A stretch of DNA of 33,217 nucleotides. Source: DASVXQ01 sp046727955 (lineage in GTDB: Bacteria; Actinomycetota; CALGFH01). The translations under genes were made by a program, and so were the position numbers. Location: positions 1-33,217 of the forward strand of contig JBKPDO010000176.1 of the NCBI GenBank assembly GCA_046727955.1, given 5' to 3'. The notes below the pieces were generated by a model, which was not told the DNA's origin, ran no database searches, and worked only from the letters and a program-made list of their open reading frames with translations. Positions 16,111-24,119 of this stretch are shown here, one piece after another. Each line of letters opens with the position of its first letter. The first letter of the stretch is position 1.

Positions 16111-16352
16111 GCCGCCCGCCAGCAGCTGCCGGGCCAGCCGAGCCGACCCGCTACGAGTTCCGCGTCCAGGGTGTACCGGATCCCCGCTGGTCGGCCTGGT
16201 TCGAGGGCCTGCAAGTCACCAGCGACCAGGCCGGCCAGACCATCATCGCCGGGCCGGTCGCCGACCAGGCGGCACTGCACGGCCTGCTCGCCAAGATCCG
16301 CGACCTGGGCCTGGAGCTGCTGTCGGTCCGTCGCATCGACCCCGACCGCTGA
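16107..16352 (+). CDS. Small conserved hypothetical protein (81 residues)
   Basis: The protein reads YEFRVQGVPDPRWSAWFEGL, then a strand ending in AGQTIIAGPVADQAALHGLL, and ends RDLGLELLSVRRIDP. It is a compact alpha/beta fold with the DQAALHGLLAKIRDLGL block that recurs in small actinobacterial proteins found near regulators and exporters. The function is unknown. The ATG at 16107 overlaps the stop of the 19-residue frame (ATGA), which suggests coupled translation. A longer N-terminal extension to 16056 would read through that peptide in another frame and is less likely. Confidence 0.65.
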   Translation: MSRPPAAAGPAEPTRYEFRVQGVPDPRWSAWFEGLQVTSDQAGQTIIAGPVADQAALHGLLAKIRDLGLELLSVRRIDPDR

Positions 16353-16469
16353 CCCCGATGGAGGCAGCAACGCGACAGCTTCCTAGCAGAAGGGTCGCGG
16401 CGGAGACAGCGGGGCCTGGCCCGCTCGGACGTGGAACAAAGCCACACCGGGCCCCCATTGCATCCGGAA

Positions 16470-16499
16470 GGTTGCATCCGCAACCATGTCTGGCACAAT
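16470..16499 (+). promoter_or_regulatory. Palindromic operator and promoter of the truncated pirin
   Basis: GGTTGCATCCGCAACC at 16470-16485 is a palindrome with 6-bp arms. It covers a -35-like TTGCAT (16472-16477). A -10-like CACAAT follows at 16494-16499 with a 16-bp spacer. A half-site TTGCATCCG also lies just upstream at 16459-16467. The same arrangement occurs before the intact pirin. Confidence 0.65.
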
Positions 16500-16538
16500 C
16501 GGTGGCGACACCATGAACGACCGTCTGGAGGCCCGACC

Positions 16539-16934
16539 ATGCCCGCGGTGACCAGCGACACCATTGCCCTGCCCCGCGTCCCCGACCCAGGACCCGACGC
16601 GGCCGAGCGGCCGGTGCTCTCGGTCACCACCGCACCCAGCGGCCTGGAGGGCGAGGGCTTCCCCGTGCGCCGCGCCTTCGCCGGGGTCGACCTGGCCACC
16701 CTCGACCCGTTCGTGCACATGGACCAGATGGGCGAGGTCGACTACGCCCCCGGCGAGCCCAAGGGCACCCCCTGGCACCCCCACCGCGGCTTCGAGACCG
16801 TCACCTACATGATCGACGGCATCTTCCAGCACCAGGACTCCAACGGCGGCGGCGGCCTCATCACCGACGGCGATACGCAGTGGATGACCGCGGGAGCAGT
16901 ATTGCCAATATGTCAGCGGGAATGGTGCCGCTGA
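16539..16934 (+). pseudogene. Pirin, 3'-truncated copy
   Basis: Residues 1-119 match the intact pirin closely, from MPAVTSDTIALPR through the metal ligands H80 and H82 in PWHPHRGFETVTY to WMTAG. It then departs and ends after 12 unrelated residues at TGA. The second pair of metal ligands (equivalent to H124 and E126 of the intact copy) and the whole second cupin barrel are missing, so it cannot bind metal normally. Promoter, operator and ribosome-binding site (GGAGG) are preserved, so it may still be expressed. It is cut at the same codon as the fragment at 1171-1245. Confidence 0.85.
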
Positions 16935-16946
16935 CCTGTGCGGATG
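16898..16946 (+). repeat. Pirin-junction repeat, copy 2, with hairpin
   Basis: This sequence follows the truncation point and is about 71% identical, without gaps, to 1242-1290. It holds a perfect 8-bp hairpin: GTCAGCGG (16912-16919) pairs with CCGCTGAC (16928-16935) around an 8-base loop. This could be an IS terminus, a recombination site or a terminator left by a mobile element. Confidence 0.55.
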
Positions 16947-17130
16947 ACGACGTAGGTTCCTCGATTCCGAGAAGGCATGTCGCCGACAGCTTGGTGATCT
17001 CCGACGGCTGCACGCTCTGCGGTCGCAGATACGCGTCCACGCGTCCTTCCCCCCACGGGTCTGGCTTGGCACGGCGCGCGTTAGCATGTGGGCTCCTCGA
17101 GCAGGAACATGGGTGAGTCCCTCGCATGCG

Positions 17131-17274
17131 CTGAAGACCTACGGCCGCACGCTGTACCAGCTCATATTCGCGATCATCACCATCGTCCTCGTGTTGGCGC
17201 TGGCATACGTGCTCAACATCTCCGGCATGACCATCACCTTGGGCCGGTGGATGGCCGAAGCGGGCGGCGTGTTC
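17131..17274 (+). pseudogene. L-lactate permease (LctP/LldP family) fragment
   Basis: The frame reads LKTYGRTLYQLIFAIITI, then VLVLALAYVLNISGMTITLG and RWMAEAGGVF. This matches an internal segment of lactate permeases (the helix with LALAYVxNxSGMTxTLG). Everything before and after is absent, so only about 48 residues of a roughly 550-residue transporter remain. The rest of 16947-17409 shows no other gene. Confidence 0.7.
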
Positions 17275-17409
17275 GATGGTGCGCCCTGGAGAGCCAGACG
17301 GGTATCCGGCTCGGGTTGATTGCGCCGTGCGCATATGGACCAAACCGCAGGTCACGAGTGGTCTGGCTACTCGCAGATCGGACAATCGCTGATACCCTCC
17401 GGGGGGTCT

Positions 17410-18159
17410 CTAGCGCGCCAGCACGAGGGGTTGGCCAGGGGGGAGGACCCGGACCGTGGTGGCCGGGGCGTGCTGGGCGACAGCACGCTCGAAGCGTTCT
17501 GGTGTCCCGTCGTACTTGAGGAACAGGCGGTCGCGCACCGGCCCGGCGGTGAAGGCGTAGTGGGTGGGTACCGCCACCGTGGGGCGGAGCACGGCGCACA
17601 GCTCTGCGGCCTGCTCGGCGGTCATCACGACGCGACGGTTGAAGGCGGGGCGGATCCGCAGGCCGTTGACCGGCAGGAGCGCCAGGTCGATGTCGGGAAA
17701 GCGCTGGGCCACCTGGTCCAGCTCGGGGATGCGCAGCGTGTCGGCCCCGAAGAACACGGTCGTGCCGGCGCCTTGGATGACGAAGGTGACCTCTGGCACG
17801 CCGTGGCGGGCCGGGGCGGCCGTGATGTGCAGGCCAGCGATGCGCACCTGCTCCCAGGGCTCCACCTCGGTCACGTTGGTGAACCCGCCCTGGTGGGCCT
17901 TGGGCCCCATGCCCCGCTTGACCACAAAGGGCACGGTCTTGTCGGGGTAGGCGGCGAAGGTGTCCAGGTCGTAGTGGTCGTAGTGGTCGTGGCTGGCGAC
18001 CACCACCGACAGAGCAGGCAGGGTGGTCGGGGTGAAGGCGAGCGGCTCGCCGTGGTGGTAGCCGGGCTTCTCCGAGAACCAGGGGTCGGTGAGGACTCGC
18101 TGCCCGTCGAAGTCGAGCAGCGCGCACGAGTGGGTGACCCGGGTGAGGGTGGTGGTCAT
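17410..18159 (-). CDS. MBL-fold metallo-hydrolase (UlaG-like)
   Basis: A 249-residue cytoplasmic hydrolase of the metallo-beta-lactamase superfamily. The metal-binding HxHxDH motif is HDHYDH at residues 57-62. Further ligands fit ARHGVPE near 118, GADT near 139 and PTHYAF near 198. The short N-terminal strand-turn VTHSCALLDFDGQRVLTDPWF resembles the UlaG/NAPE-PLD-like branch, whose members cleave lactones or phosphodiesters; the substrate is unknown. AAAGGAGG lies eight bases before ATG. It is divergent from a TetR gene, which is its likely regulator. Confidence 0.88.
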   Translation of the reverse strand: MTTTLTRVTHSCALLDFDGQRVLTDPWFSEKPGYHHGEPLAFTPTTLPALSVVVASHDHYDHYDLDTFAAYPDKTVPFVVKRGMGPKAHQGGFTNVTEVEPWEQVRIAGLHITAAPARHGVPEVTFVIQGAGTTVFFGADTLRIPELDQVAQRFPDIDLALLPVNGLRIRPAFNRRVVMTAEQAAELCAVLRPTVAVPTHYAFTAGPVRDRLFLKYDGTPERFERAVAQHAPATTVRVLPPGQPLVLAR

Positions 18160-18256
18160 GGCCGGTGCCTCCTTTGGCTTGGTGGGATGGAGACGAGCGA
18201 GCTAGGTCGTGACCTGGTCCGTGGGGGCTCTCCGTTCGATCAGCCTACACTTATGA

Positions 18257-18300
18257 GCTAACATCTGTAAGCCGATGGTTGTAAGCTAATGACTGTGAGC
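18257..18300. promoter_or_regulatory. Two operator-like repeats in the MBL/TetR intergenic region
   Basis: GCTAACATCTGTAAGC (18257-18272) is an imperfect palindrome: GCTAACA pairs with TGTAAGC around TC, with one mismatch. A second copy GCTAATGACTGTGAGC (18285-18300) matches it at 12 of 16 positions, with a 28-bp shift. Such paired sites between divergent genes are typical TetR targets. Confidence 0.5.
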
Positions 18301-18350
18301 TTCCCTCTCAAGCGGGTCCGGTGATCGCAAGCAGCAGCGAGGAGCGACCA

Positions 18351-19031
18351 ATGGCTCAGGCAAGGACGGGCGGGGAAGAGCCGCGGGCCCCGGGGCAACG
18401 AAAGAGGAACCGCCGAGGAGAAGGAGCCCGGCTCCGGGCCGACCTGATCGAGGCGGCCGCCCGGCTCCTCGAGTCCTTAGGCGATGCCGACGGACTGACG
18501 CTGCGGGCCGTGGCCCGGGAGGTAGGGATCGCCGCCCCCTCCATCTACCGTCACTTCTCCGACAAGAACGAGCTGGTGGAGGCGGTGGTGGCCGACCGTT
18601 TCGAGCGGCTCGATGACGCCCTGGTGCAGGCCGTGGCCGGTGTCAGCGACCCGGCCGAGGCCCTACGTGCCTGCTGTGGGGCCTACTGCCGTTTCGGCCT
18701 CGAGCACCCCGGCCACTACCAGGTCCTCTTCGGCGCCACCCTGTCGCTCGATCCCTCCGCCCGGCCCGAACAGCGTCCCGGCCAGCGGGTCTTCGGGCGC
18801 CTGGTGGCCGCCGTCCAGGCCTGCATCGACGCCGGCGCAGCCCGTCCAGGAGACGCCTTCGCCATGGCGGTGAACGTCTGGGTGGCCCTTCATGGCATCG
18901 TGTCCCTGCGGACCAGCCGGCCGGCCTCCTTCAAGTGGCCACCGGTTGAGGCGCTCATCGAGGCGGCCCTATCGGGCCAGGTCGGGCTGGTCGCCACTCG
19001 GCCCCGAACCAGCAAACAGAGCAAGGCCTAA
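18351..19031 (+). CDS. TetR/AcrR-family regulator with WHG-type C-terminal domain
   Basis: A 226-residue repressor. The N-terminal tail is basic (RKRNRRGEGARLRADLIEAA). The helix-turn-helix follows: DGLTLRAVAREVGIAAPSIY and RHFSDKNELVEAVV, near residues 47-80. The C-terminal part (LRACCGAYCRFGLEHPGHYQ, VLFG, then VNVWVALHGIVSL) matches the WHG domain, named for its W-x-x-x-HG-like motif, here WVALHG. The start at 18351 has GAGGAG six bases before it; an earlier start ten codons upstream has none. It is divergent from the metallo-hydrolase and probably represses both genes through the repeats between them. The inducer is unknown. Confidence 0.9.
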   Translation: MAQARTGGEEPRAPGQRKRNRRGEGARLRADLIEAAARLLESLGDADGLTLRAVAREVGIAAPSIYRHFSDKNELVEAVVADRFERLDDALVQAVAGVSDPAEALRACCGAYCRFGLEHPGHYQVLFGATLSLDPSARPEQRPGQRVFGRLVAAVQACIDAGAARPGDAFAMAVNVWVALHGIVSLRTSRPASFKWPPVEALIEAALSGQVGLVATRPRTSKQSKA

Positions 19032-19244
19032 ACCTTGGTGTGACGCAGAGTCGCCGGGCGAGGGCTCCCCCGAGGAAACCCGTTGACCAGGGACGCACCC
19101 TAACGGCCTGCAACCCCTCGTCGAACAGCTCGTGACGATGCTCCCGCAACCACACGAACAGGCAGCAACCTCCCCGATCCGGATACCCGTCCGGCTCCCT
19201 AGCCTAGTCGGGTCAGCGACGCTGTCGCACCGGCACGGTGTTGA

Positions 19245-19937
19245 TCAGCCGAGGCCGAGGTAGGCTTCGCGGACCCGGGTGTCGGCGAGCAGCCTGGCGC
19301 TGGGCCCGGAGGCCACGACGTGGCCCGTCTCCAGCACGTAGCCGCGGGCAGCGGCTTCCAGCGCAGCGTCAACGTCCTGCTCGACCAGGAGCAGGGCGGT
19401 TCCCGAGCGGGCCACCTCGGCGAGCCGCGCGATGATCTGCTCGACCAGCTTGGGGGCAAGGCCCAGCGAGAGCTCGTCGATCATGAGCAGCTGGGGCTCG
19501 CTCATCAGGCCACGGGCGATCGCGCACATCTGCTGCTCGCCGCCGGAGAGGCTGCCGGCGACCTGGTTGAGACGCTCGCCCAGGCGAGGGAAGAGCTCGA
19601 CCACCGGGTCCAGGTTGGCCCGGCCGCGGCGGTAGGCCCCGGCCAGCAGGTTCTCCCGCACGGTGAGGCCGGCGAACAGCCGGCGGCCCTCGGGCACGTG
19701 CGCGATACCGAGTTCGACGATGCGCTCGGGGTCGAGGCCGGCCACGTCCCGATCCTTCCAGCGGATCGCCCCCCCGCCGGGTGTGAGCTGGCCGGAGATC
19801 GCGCGCAGCAGCGTGGTCTTGCCGGCGCCATTGGCGCCGACCAGGGCGACCACCTCCCCGTCGTCCACGCGAAGGTCGACATCCCACAGGACCTGCACCC
19901 GGCTGTAGCCGGCCTGGAGGCCGACGACCTCAAGCAC
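19245..19937 (-). CDS. livF: Branched-chain amino acid-type ABC transporter ATPase, LivF-like
   Basis: A 230-residue ATPase on the cytoplasmic side of the importer. Walker A is GANGAGKT (34-41), the signature SGGEQ (131-135), and Walker B LLMIDE (150-155), all intact. The AHVPEGRRLFAGLTVRENLLAGA stretch is diagnostic of LivF. The start is a GTG at 19937 with AGGGAGG six bases upstream; it overlaps the end of livG by 8 bp. It is the last gene of the operon; no obvious terminator follows in the convergent gap to the TetR gene (19032-19244). Homologues also serve amide and urea importers (UrtE, AmiF), so the substrate is open. Confidence 0.9.
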   Translation of the reverse strand: MLEVVGLQAGYSRVQVLWDVDLRVDDGEVVALVGANGAGKTTLLRAISGQLTPGGGAIRWKDRDVAGLDPERIVELGIAHVPEGRRLFAGLTVRENLLAGAYRRGRANLDPVVELFPRLGERLNQVAGSLSGGEQQMCAIARGLMSEPQLLMIDELSLGLAPKLVEQIIARLAEVARSGTALLLVEQDVDAALEAAARGYVLETGHVVASGPSARLLADTRVREAYLGLG

Positions 19938-20691
19938 GGCCAGCCTCCCTCGACCGCTTGGCGTACCGTTCCCCCAGATACGCCTCGACCACCCGGGGAT
20001 CGGCAACCACCTTGGCCGGGCTGCCGTGGGTCAGCTCGCGGCCCTCGTGGAGGACGAACACCTGGTCTGAGATGGACATGATCGCCCGCATGACGTGCTC
20101 GACCGCGACGATCGCCATGCCCTCGGCCTTGAGCGAGCGGAGCAGTTCCAGCACGGCGTCGATCTCAGCGTGGCGCAGGCCGGCCATCAGCTCGTCCAGC
20201 AGCAGCAGGCGGGGGCGGATGGCGAGCGCCCTGGCCAGCTCGAGCCGCCTGGACTCGGCCACGCTGAGCTCCTCGGGGGTGGCGTCGGCCCGGGCGGTCA
20301 GCCCGACCTGGGCGAGTACCTCGTCGGTGCGGGCGGCCGCCGTGCGGGGCGAGGCTGTCCTCGCCGACCCGAACATCGCGCCGATGCTGACGTTTTCCCG
20401 CACGGTCATGCCGCGGAAGGGCTTGATGATCTGGAACGTCCGGGCCACGCGCGCCTTGGCGACCGTCCATGGCCTGGCTCCTGTGAGGTCCCTGCCGTCG
20501 ATCAGTACGGACCCGCCACTGGGGGCCAGGTGGCCGGTGACGAGGTTGATCAGCGTCGTCTTGCCGGCGCCATTTGGCCCGATGAGGCCCAGCACGCTGC
20601 CTTCCCCGACCGCGGCCGAGACGCCGGCCAGCGCCTGCAGCCCGCCGAAGCGGCGGGAGAGGTCGCGAATCTCCAGGACCGGCGCGCTCAC
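19930..20691 (-). CDS. livG: Branched-chain amino acid-type ABC transporter ATPase, LivG-like
   Basis: A 253-residue ATPase partner of LivF. Walker A is GPNGAGKTT (38-46). The diagnostic ARTFQIIKPFRGMTVRENV stretch lies at 83-101. Walker B is LLLLDE (162-167) and the H-loop lies in VAVEHVM. The signature is unusual: LSVAE (142-146) replaces the canonical LSGGQ or LSYGQ. Variant signatures do occur in LivG relatives, and the partner LivF is canonical. The GTG start overlaps the livM stop as GTGA, which fits translational coupling and ends the long upstream read-through in this frame. Confidence 0.9.
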   Translation of the reverse strand: MSAPVLEIRDLSRRFGGLQALAGVSAAVGEGSVLGLIGPNGAGKTTLINLVTGHLAPSGGSVLIDGRDLTGARPWTVAKARVARTFQIIKPFRGMTVRENVSIGAMFGSARTASPRTAAARTDEVLAQVGLTARADATPEELSVAESRRLELARALAIRPRLLLLDELMAGLRHAEIDAVLELLRSLKAEGMAIVAVEHVMRAIMSISDQVFVLHEGRELTHGSPAKVVADPRVVEAYLGERYAKRSREAGRA

Positions 20692-21749
20692 AGTCGGTAC
20701 GTCCTCACGGTCTCGAGCAGTGGGACCCGCCGGCGCTTCCAGGCGTCGCGGGAGAAGCTGACCACTCCCTGGGGCAGGAACACGATGGCGACCACGATGA
20801 TGGCGCCGAAGATGAACGTGTGCGCCTCGGTGTAGTGCGTTCGCAGCCATTCGGAGAGGAACTGGAGGCTGACCGCGCCGAGCACCGGCCCGAACACGGT
20901 GCCGCTGCCGCCGAACACCGCCATGACCACCATCAGCACCGTGATGGACACGTCGAACAGACGGTCCGGGTAGATCGACACTTGCTGGAAGGCGTAGATC
21001 GCACCGGCCAGCGCGGTGAGCAGCCCCGAGAGCGCGAACGCGCCCACCTTGACCCTCGTCGTGTTGATCCCGATGGCGGCGGCGCCGTCCTCGTTCTGGT
21101 GGATGGCGCGCAGCGCGTAGCCGAAGCGGCTGCGGGCCACCGCCCACACGGCCAGGGTGCTGAGCGCCGCCAGGACCAGGAATGACTGGTAGAACCCATA
21201 GTTGCCGAGGTAGGGGGTGGTCGCCTCCGGACCGATGGCCGGCACGGTGATCCCAGCACCGCCGCCGGTGAGGCGGGGCAGGTTGACCACCACCTCCCGC
21301 ATGCCCTCGGCCACCCCGAGGGTGGCGATCGCGAAGTAGTGGCCGCGCAGACGCACGACCGGGATGCCGACGAGGACCGCGAAACCGACGCCGACCAGCC
21401 CGGCGACTGGGAGCGCGAGCCAGAAGCTCCAGCCGGCCTTGACCATGAGGACCGCGGTGGTATAGCCGCCAAGACCGAAGAAGACGACGTTGCCGAAGCT
21501 GGCGTACCCGGCGAAGCCACCGATGACGTTCCACGCCTGGGCGAGGGCGACGAACATGAAGACGCCTGCGAGCAGGCGCTGCTGGCCGCCGTAGAGCTGC
21601 GACGGGAGCAATGCGAGCAGGACCAGGACGCAAACGGCCGAGCCCCAACCAAGCCACGCCGATCGGCCAAGCGACCACCCACGGGGACGGGCCGTTTCGG
21701 TTCGCGGCGTCTCCACATCCCGCGCCGGTGGGGTCGATGTCGCCATCAT
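20688..21749 (-). CDS. livM: Branched-chain amino acid-type ABC permease, LivM-like
   Basis: A 353-residue permease with about ten membrane helices. Recognisable blocks are NVIGGFAGYASFGNVVFFGLGGYT (LivM helix 3-4 region), VRLRGHYFAIATLGVAEGMREVV, and GGSGTVFGPVLGA near the C-terminus, where EAA-loop contacts to the ATPases lie. The stop of livH and the start of livM overlap as ATGA. A second ATG one codon later has better spacing from AGGAGG. It pairs with LivH to form the channel. Confidence 0.9.
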   Translation of the reverse strand: MMATSTPPARDVETPRTETARPRGWSLGRSAWLGWGSAVCVLVLLALLPSQLYGGQQRLLAGVFMFVALAQAWNVIGGFAGYASFGNVVFFGLGGYTTAVLMVKAGWSFWLALPVAGLVGVGFAVLVGIPVVRLRGHYFAIATLGVAEGMREVVVNLPRLTGGGAGITVPAIGPEATTPYLGNYGFYQSFLVLAALSTLAVWAVARSRFGYALRAIHQNEDGAAAIGINTTRVKVGAFALSGLLTALAGAIYAFQQVSIYPDRLFDVSITVLMVVMAVFGGSGTVFGPVLGAVSLQFLSEWLRTHYTEAHTFIFGAIIVVAIVFLPQGVVSFSRDAWKRRRVPLLETVRTYRL

Positions 21750-22630
21750 GCCTCCTGCCGCAGCTCGTAGTAGGGCCGCCCGAGCAAGCCCGTGGGGCGG
21801 ACGAGGAGGACGACGACCAGGACCCCGAAGGAGATGGCGTTGACCAGCGTGCCAGACAGGTACTGCCCACCCCAGGCGGTGACCATGCCGAGCAGGATCC
21901 CGCCGGCGAGCGCTCCCCACATATTGCCCAGCCCGCCGAGCACGGCGATCACGAAGCTCTGCAGGGTGTAGCGACCTGCGTCGGCGGGGCTGAAGGTTGC
22001 GACCGTGCCCAGGATCGCCCCGGCCGCGCCGGCCAGCGCGGCAGCGATCCCGAACGTGACCGCGTAGACGTGGCGCACGCGCATGCCCATCAGCCGGGCG
22101 GCGCCGCGGTCCATCCCGGTCGCCCGGATCGCCAGCCCCATGCGGGTGCGCGACATGAACGCGACCAGCGCGAGCGTCAGGCCGATGGCCAGCAGGAAGC
22201 CGAGCAGCCGGCCGTACGGCACCCGGACCTGCCCGAGCCTGAGGCCGCTGGTGGCATAGCCGGTCGGGATCGAGCGGAAGTCGCCGGTGAACAACAGCAC
22301 GAGCCCGTTGACGATCAGCAGGTCGAGCCCAAACGTCAGCAACAGCGTCATCCAGATCGGGGCGTTGACGATCAGGTTGATGAGCAGGCGCTGGAGCAGG
22401 TAGCCGGCGACGAACAGGCAGGCAGCGGCGGCGAGCATGCCGAGCAGGGGCGGAACGTTCGCCGCGCTGGCCAGCTTCCAGGCGATGTAGGCGCCGGTGA
22501 TGACCAACGCCCCGTGAGCCAGGTTCACCACGTTCATGACGCCCCACACAAGGGAGAACCCGACGGCCACCAGGGCGAACAGCCCTCCCTGCAGAAGGCC
22601 GTAGATGGTGGCCTGGGTGAACTGGGTCAT
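21746..22630 (-). CDS. livH: Branched-chain amino acid-type ABC permease, LivH-like
   Basis: A 294-residue permease with about eight membrane helices. The family start GLLQGGLFALVAVGFSLVWGVMNVVNLAHG and the block TRMGLAIRATGMDRGAARLMG are present. VIAVLGGLGNMWGALAGGILLG is the conserved C-terminal helix pair. A GAGGCGAGG site immediately precedes the ATG. It lies 16 bp after the binding-protein gene and overlaps livM by 4 bp, so the five genes form one transcription unit. Confidence 0.9.
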   Translation of the reverse strand: MTQFTQATIYGLLQGGLFALVAVGFSLVWGVMNVVNLAHGALVITGAYIAWKLASAANVPPLLGMLAAAACLFVAGYLLQRLLINLIVNAPIWMTLLLTFGLDLLIVNGLVLLFTGDFRSIPTGYATSGLRLGQVRVPYGRLLGFLLAIGLTLALVAFMSRTRMGLAIRATGMDRGAARLMGMRVRHVYAVTFGIAAALAGAAGAILGTVATFSPADAGRYTLQSFVIAVLGGLGNMWGALAGGILLGMVTAWGGQYLSGTLVNAISFGVLVVVLLVRPTGLLGRPYYELRQEA

Positions 22631-22646
22631 CCTCGCCTCACCAGCG

Positions 22647-23870
22647 TCACGCGCCGGCGGCGGGCCAGCGCAAGGGCGCCTCCTGGGCGTCCTTGGGCCA
22701 CACGGTCACCACCTTGCCGTTCTGGATCTGGATGACCGCCATCGGCTTGGTGACGTTCTTGCCAGTAGAGTCGAACTTGAGCGGCCCGAAGAACGACGGC
22801 ACGTCGAGGCTGGCCATGGCGTTCCTGACCTTGTCGGGCTCGGTCGAGCCGGCGTTCTCGACCGCGAGCGCCAGCGCCAGGCAAGCGGCGGTGGCCTCGG
22901 CATTGTGGTACTCGGGGTCCTGGCCGTACTGCTGCCTGTAGGTGGCCGCGTAGTCCTTGGCCGTGCCGAACCACTTGTCCTGACCGGTCACCTGCGGCAC
23001 CCACTGGCTGGAGCCGAGGACGCCCTCGGCCGACTTGCCGAGCGTCTGGCGGAAGTCCGGAGTCGGCGGGGCGACTGTCTCGCCGAAGCCGCCCGACGGC
23101 GTGACCCCAAGCTCCCGGCTCTGCTTGATGATCGCGATGCCCTCCTCGAGATGGACCGAGCCGATGATGAGGTCCGGCTTCTTCGCGCGGACCTTGGTGA
23201 GCGCCGCCGAGACGTCGGTGGCATGGGCGGGGAACGACTCGACCGCAACGACCTGCATTCCCTGTCGCTTCGCCTCGGCGATACCGCCCTCGGCCGCAGT
23301 CTTCGAGAAGCCATCGTCCGCCGTCAGGACCGCGACCGTCTTCGGCTTTGGCTGGGCCAGCTCGGCCACCGCCTGCACGATCGAGGCCGCGTACCTGGTC
23401 GCCGGGGACAGCACGGCGAAGGTCTGCTTGTAGCCCTTGGTGAAGATCTTGTCGTCGGCTCCGGCACTATCGGCCATCACCTGACCGTTGCGCTCGACCA
23501 CCGCCGAGGCGGCCTCCGTCGATGCCGACCCGTACGGACCAAGGATCAGCTTCACGCCGTCGTCGTTGAACCGGTCGACGAGCTGCGCGGCCGTGTCCGG
23601 CTCCGACTTGTCGTCCTGGTAGGCGATGTCGAGCTTGACGGAGGAGCCGCCGACCTTCACGCCGCCCTTGTCGTTGATGACCTTCTTGCAGATCTCATAG
23701 CCCTGCTTGGTCAGCAGCCCCTCGCGAGCAAGCGAGCCGGTCAGCGAGAGCGCCGCCCCGATCCGCAGCGTCCCGCTGCCGCCTCCCCCACCGCTGGTCT
23801 TGCCCGTCCCACAGGCGACCGCGCCAAGCGCGATCGCGAGGATCAACACCGACAGAGCGCGCCACCGCAT
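22647..23870 (-). CDS. Substrate-binding lipoprotein of the LivK/AmiC type
   Basis: A 407-residue extracellular lipoprotein: signal peptide MRWRALSVLILAIALGAVAC with a lipobox LGAVAC (lipidated Cys20), then a Gly-rich linker and a type I periplasmic-binding fold. Early LRIGAALSLTGSLAREGLLT and KLILGPYGSASTEAASAVVE are hallmark ligand-pocket strands. It recruits substrate to the LivHMGF channel. Ligands of this family are branched-chain amino acids, amides, urea or aromatic acids; none can be fixed here. GGAGG lies six bases before ATG. It is the first gene of the operon and diverges from the intact pirin gene, with about 317 bp between them. Confidence 0.9.
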   Translation of the reverse strand: MRWRALSVLILAIALGAVACGTGKTSGGGGGSGTLRIGAALSLTGSLAREGLLTKQGYEICKKVINDKGGVKVGGSSVKLDIAYQDDKSEPDTAAQLVDRFNDDGVKLILGPYGSASTEAASAVVERNGQVMADSAGADDKIFTKGYKQTFAVLSPATRYAASIVQAVAELAQPKPKTVAVLTADDGFSKTAAEGGIAEAKRQGMQVVAVESFPAHATDVSAALTKVRAKKPDLIIGSVHLEEGIAIIKQSRELGVTPSGGFGETVAPPTPDFRQTLGKSAEGVLGSSQWVPQVTGQDKWFGTAKDYAATYRQQYGQDPEYHNAEATAACLALALAVENAGSTEPDKVRNAMASLDVPSFFGPLKFDSTGKNVTKPMAVIQIQNGKVVTVWPKDAQEAPLRWPAAGA

Positions 23871-24119
23871 CGCGGACCTCCACCATCAGGCCCCCCGCTG
23901 GGTCGTTTCCCACATGTACCGGATCGCTCCACGCAATACTCGCACCTGTATGCTCAAATGCCGAGCGGCAAAACTCGCCTGTGGTGCCAGTTATTCGGCC
24001 ATCTCATGCGACTTGCCCATACTCACGGATCAGCCCACCCAATCGACCTCGCCGCACGAGTGGGCGGCGTGGCTCCGAGCGGGAACAAGCCCGGCGGGTG
24101 TCGCGTTAGATCCGACGAC

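Noticed and set aside
19080..19160. Short minus-strand segment (WLREHRHELFDEGLQ) resembling a transposase piece
   Set aside because: Too short to assign; no matching sequence before or after it in the convergent gap.
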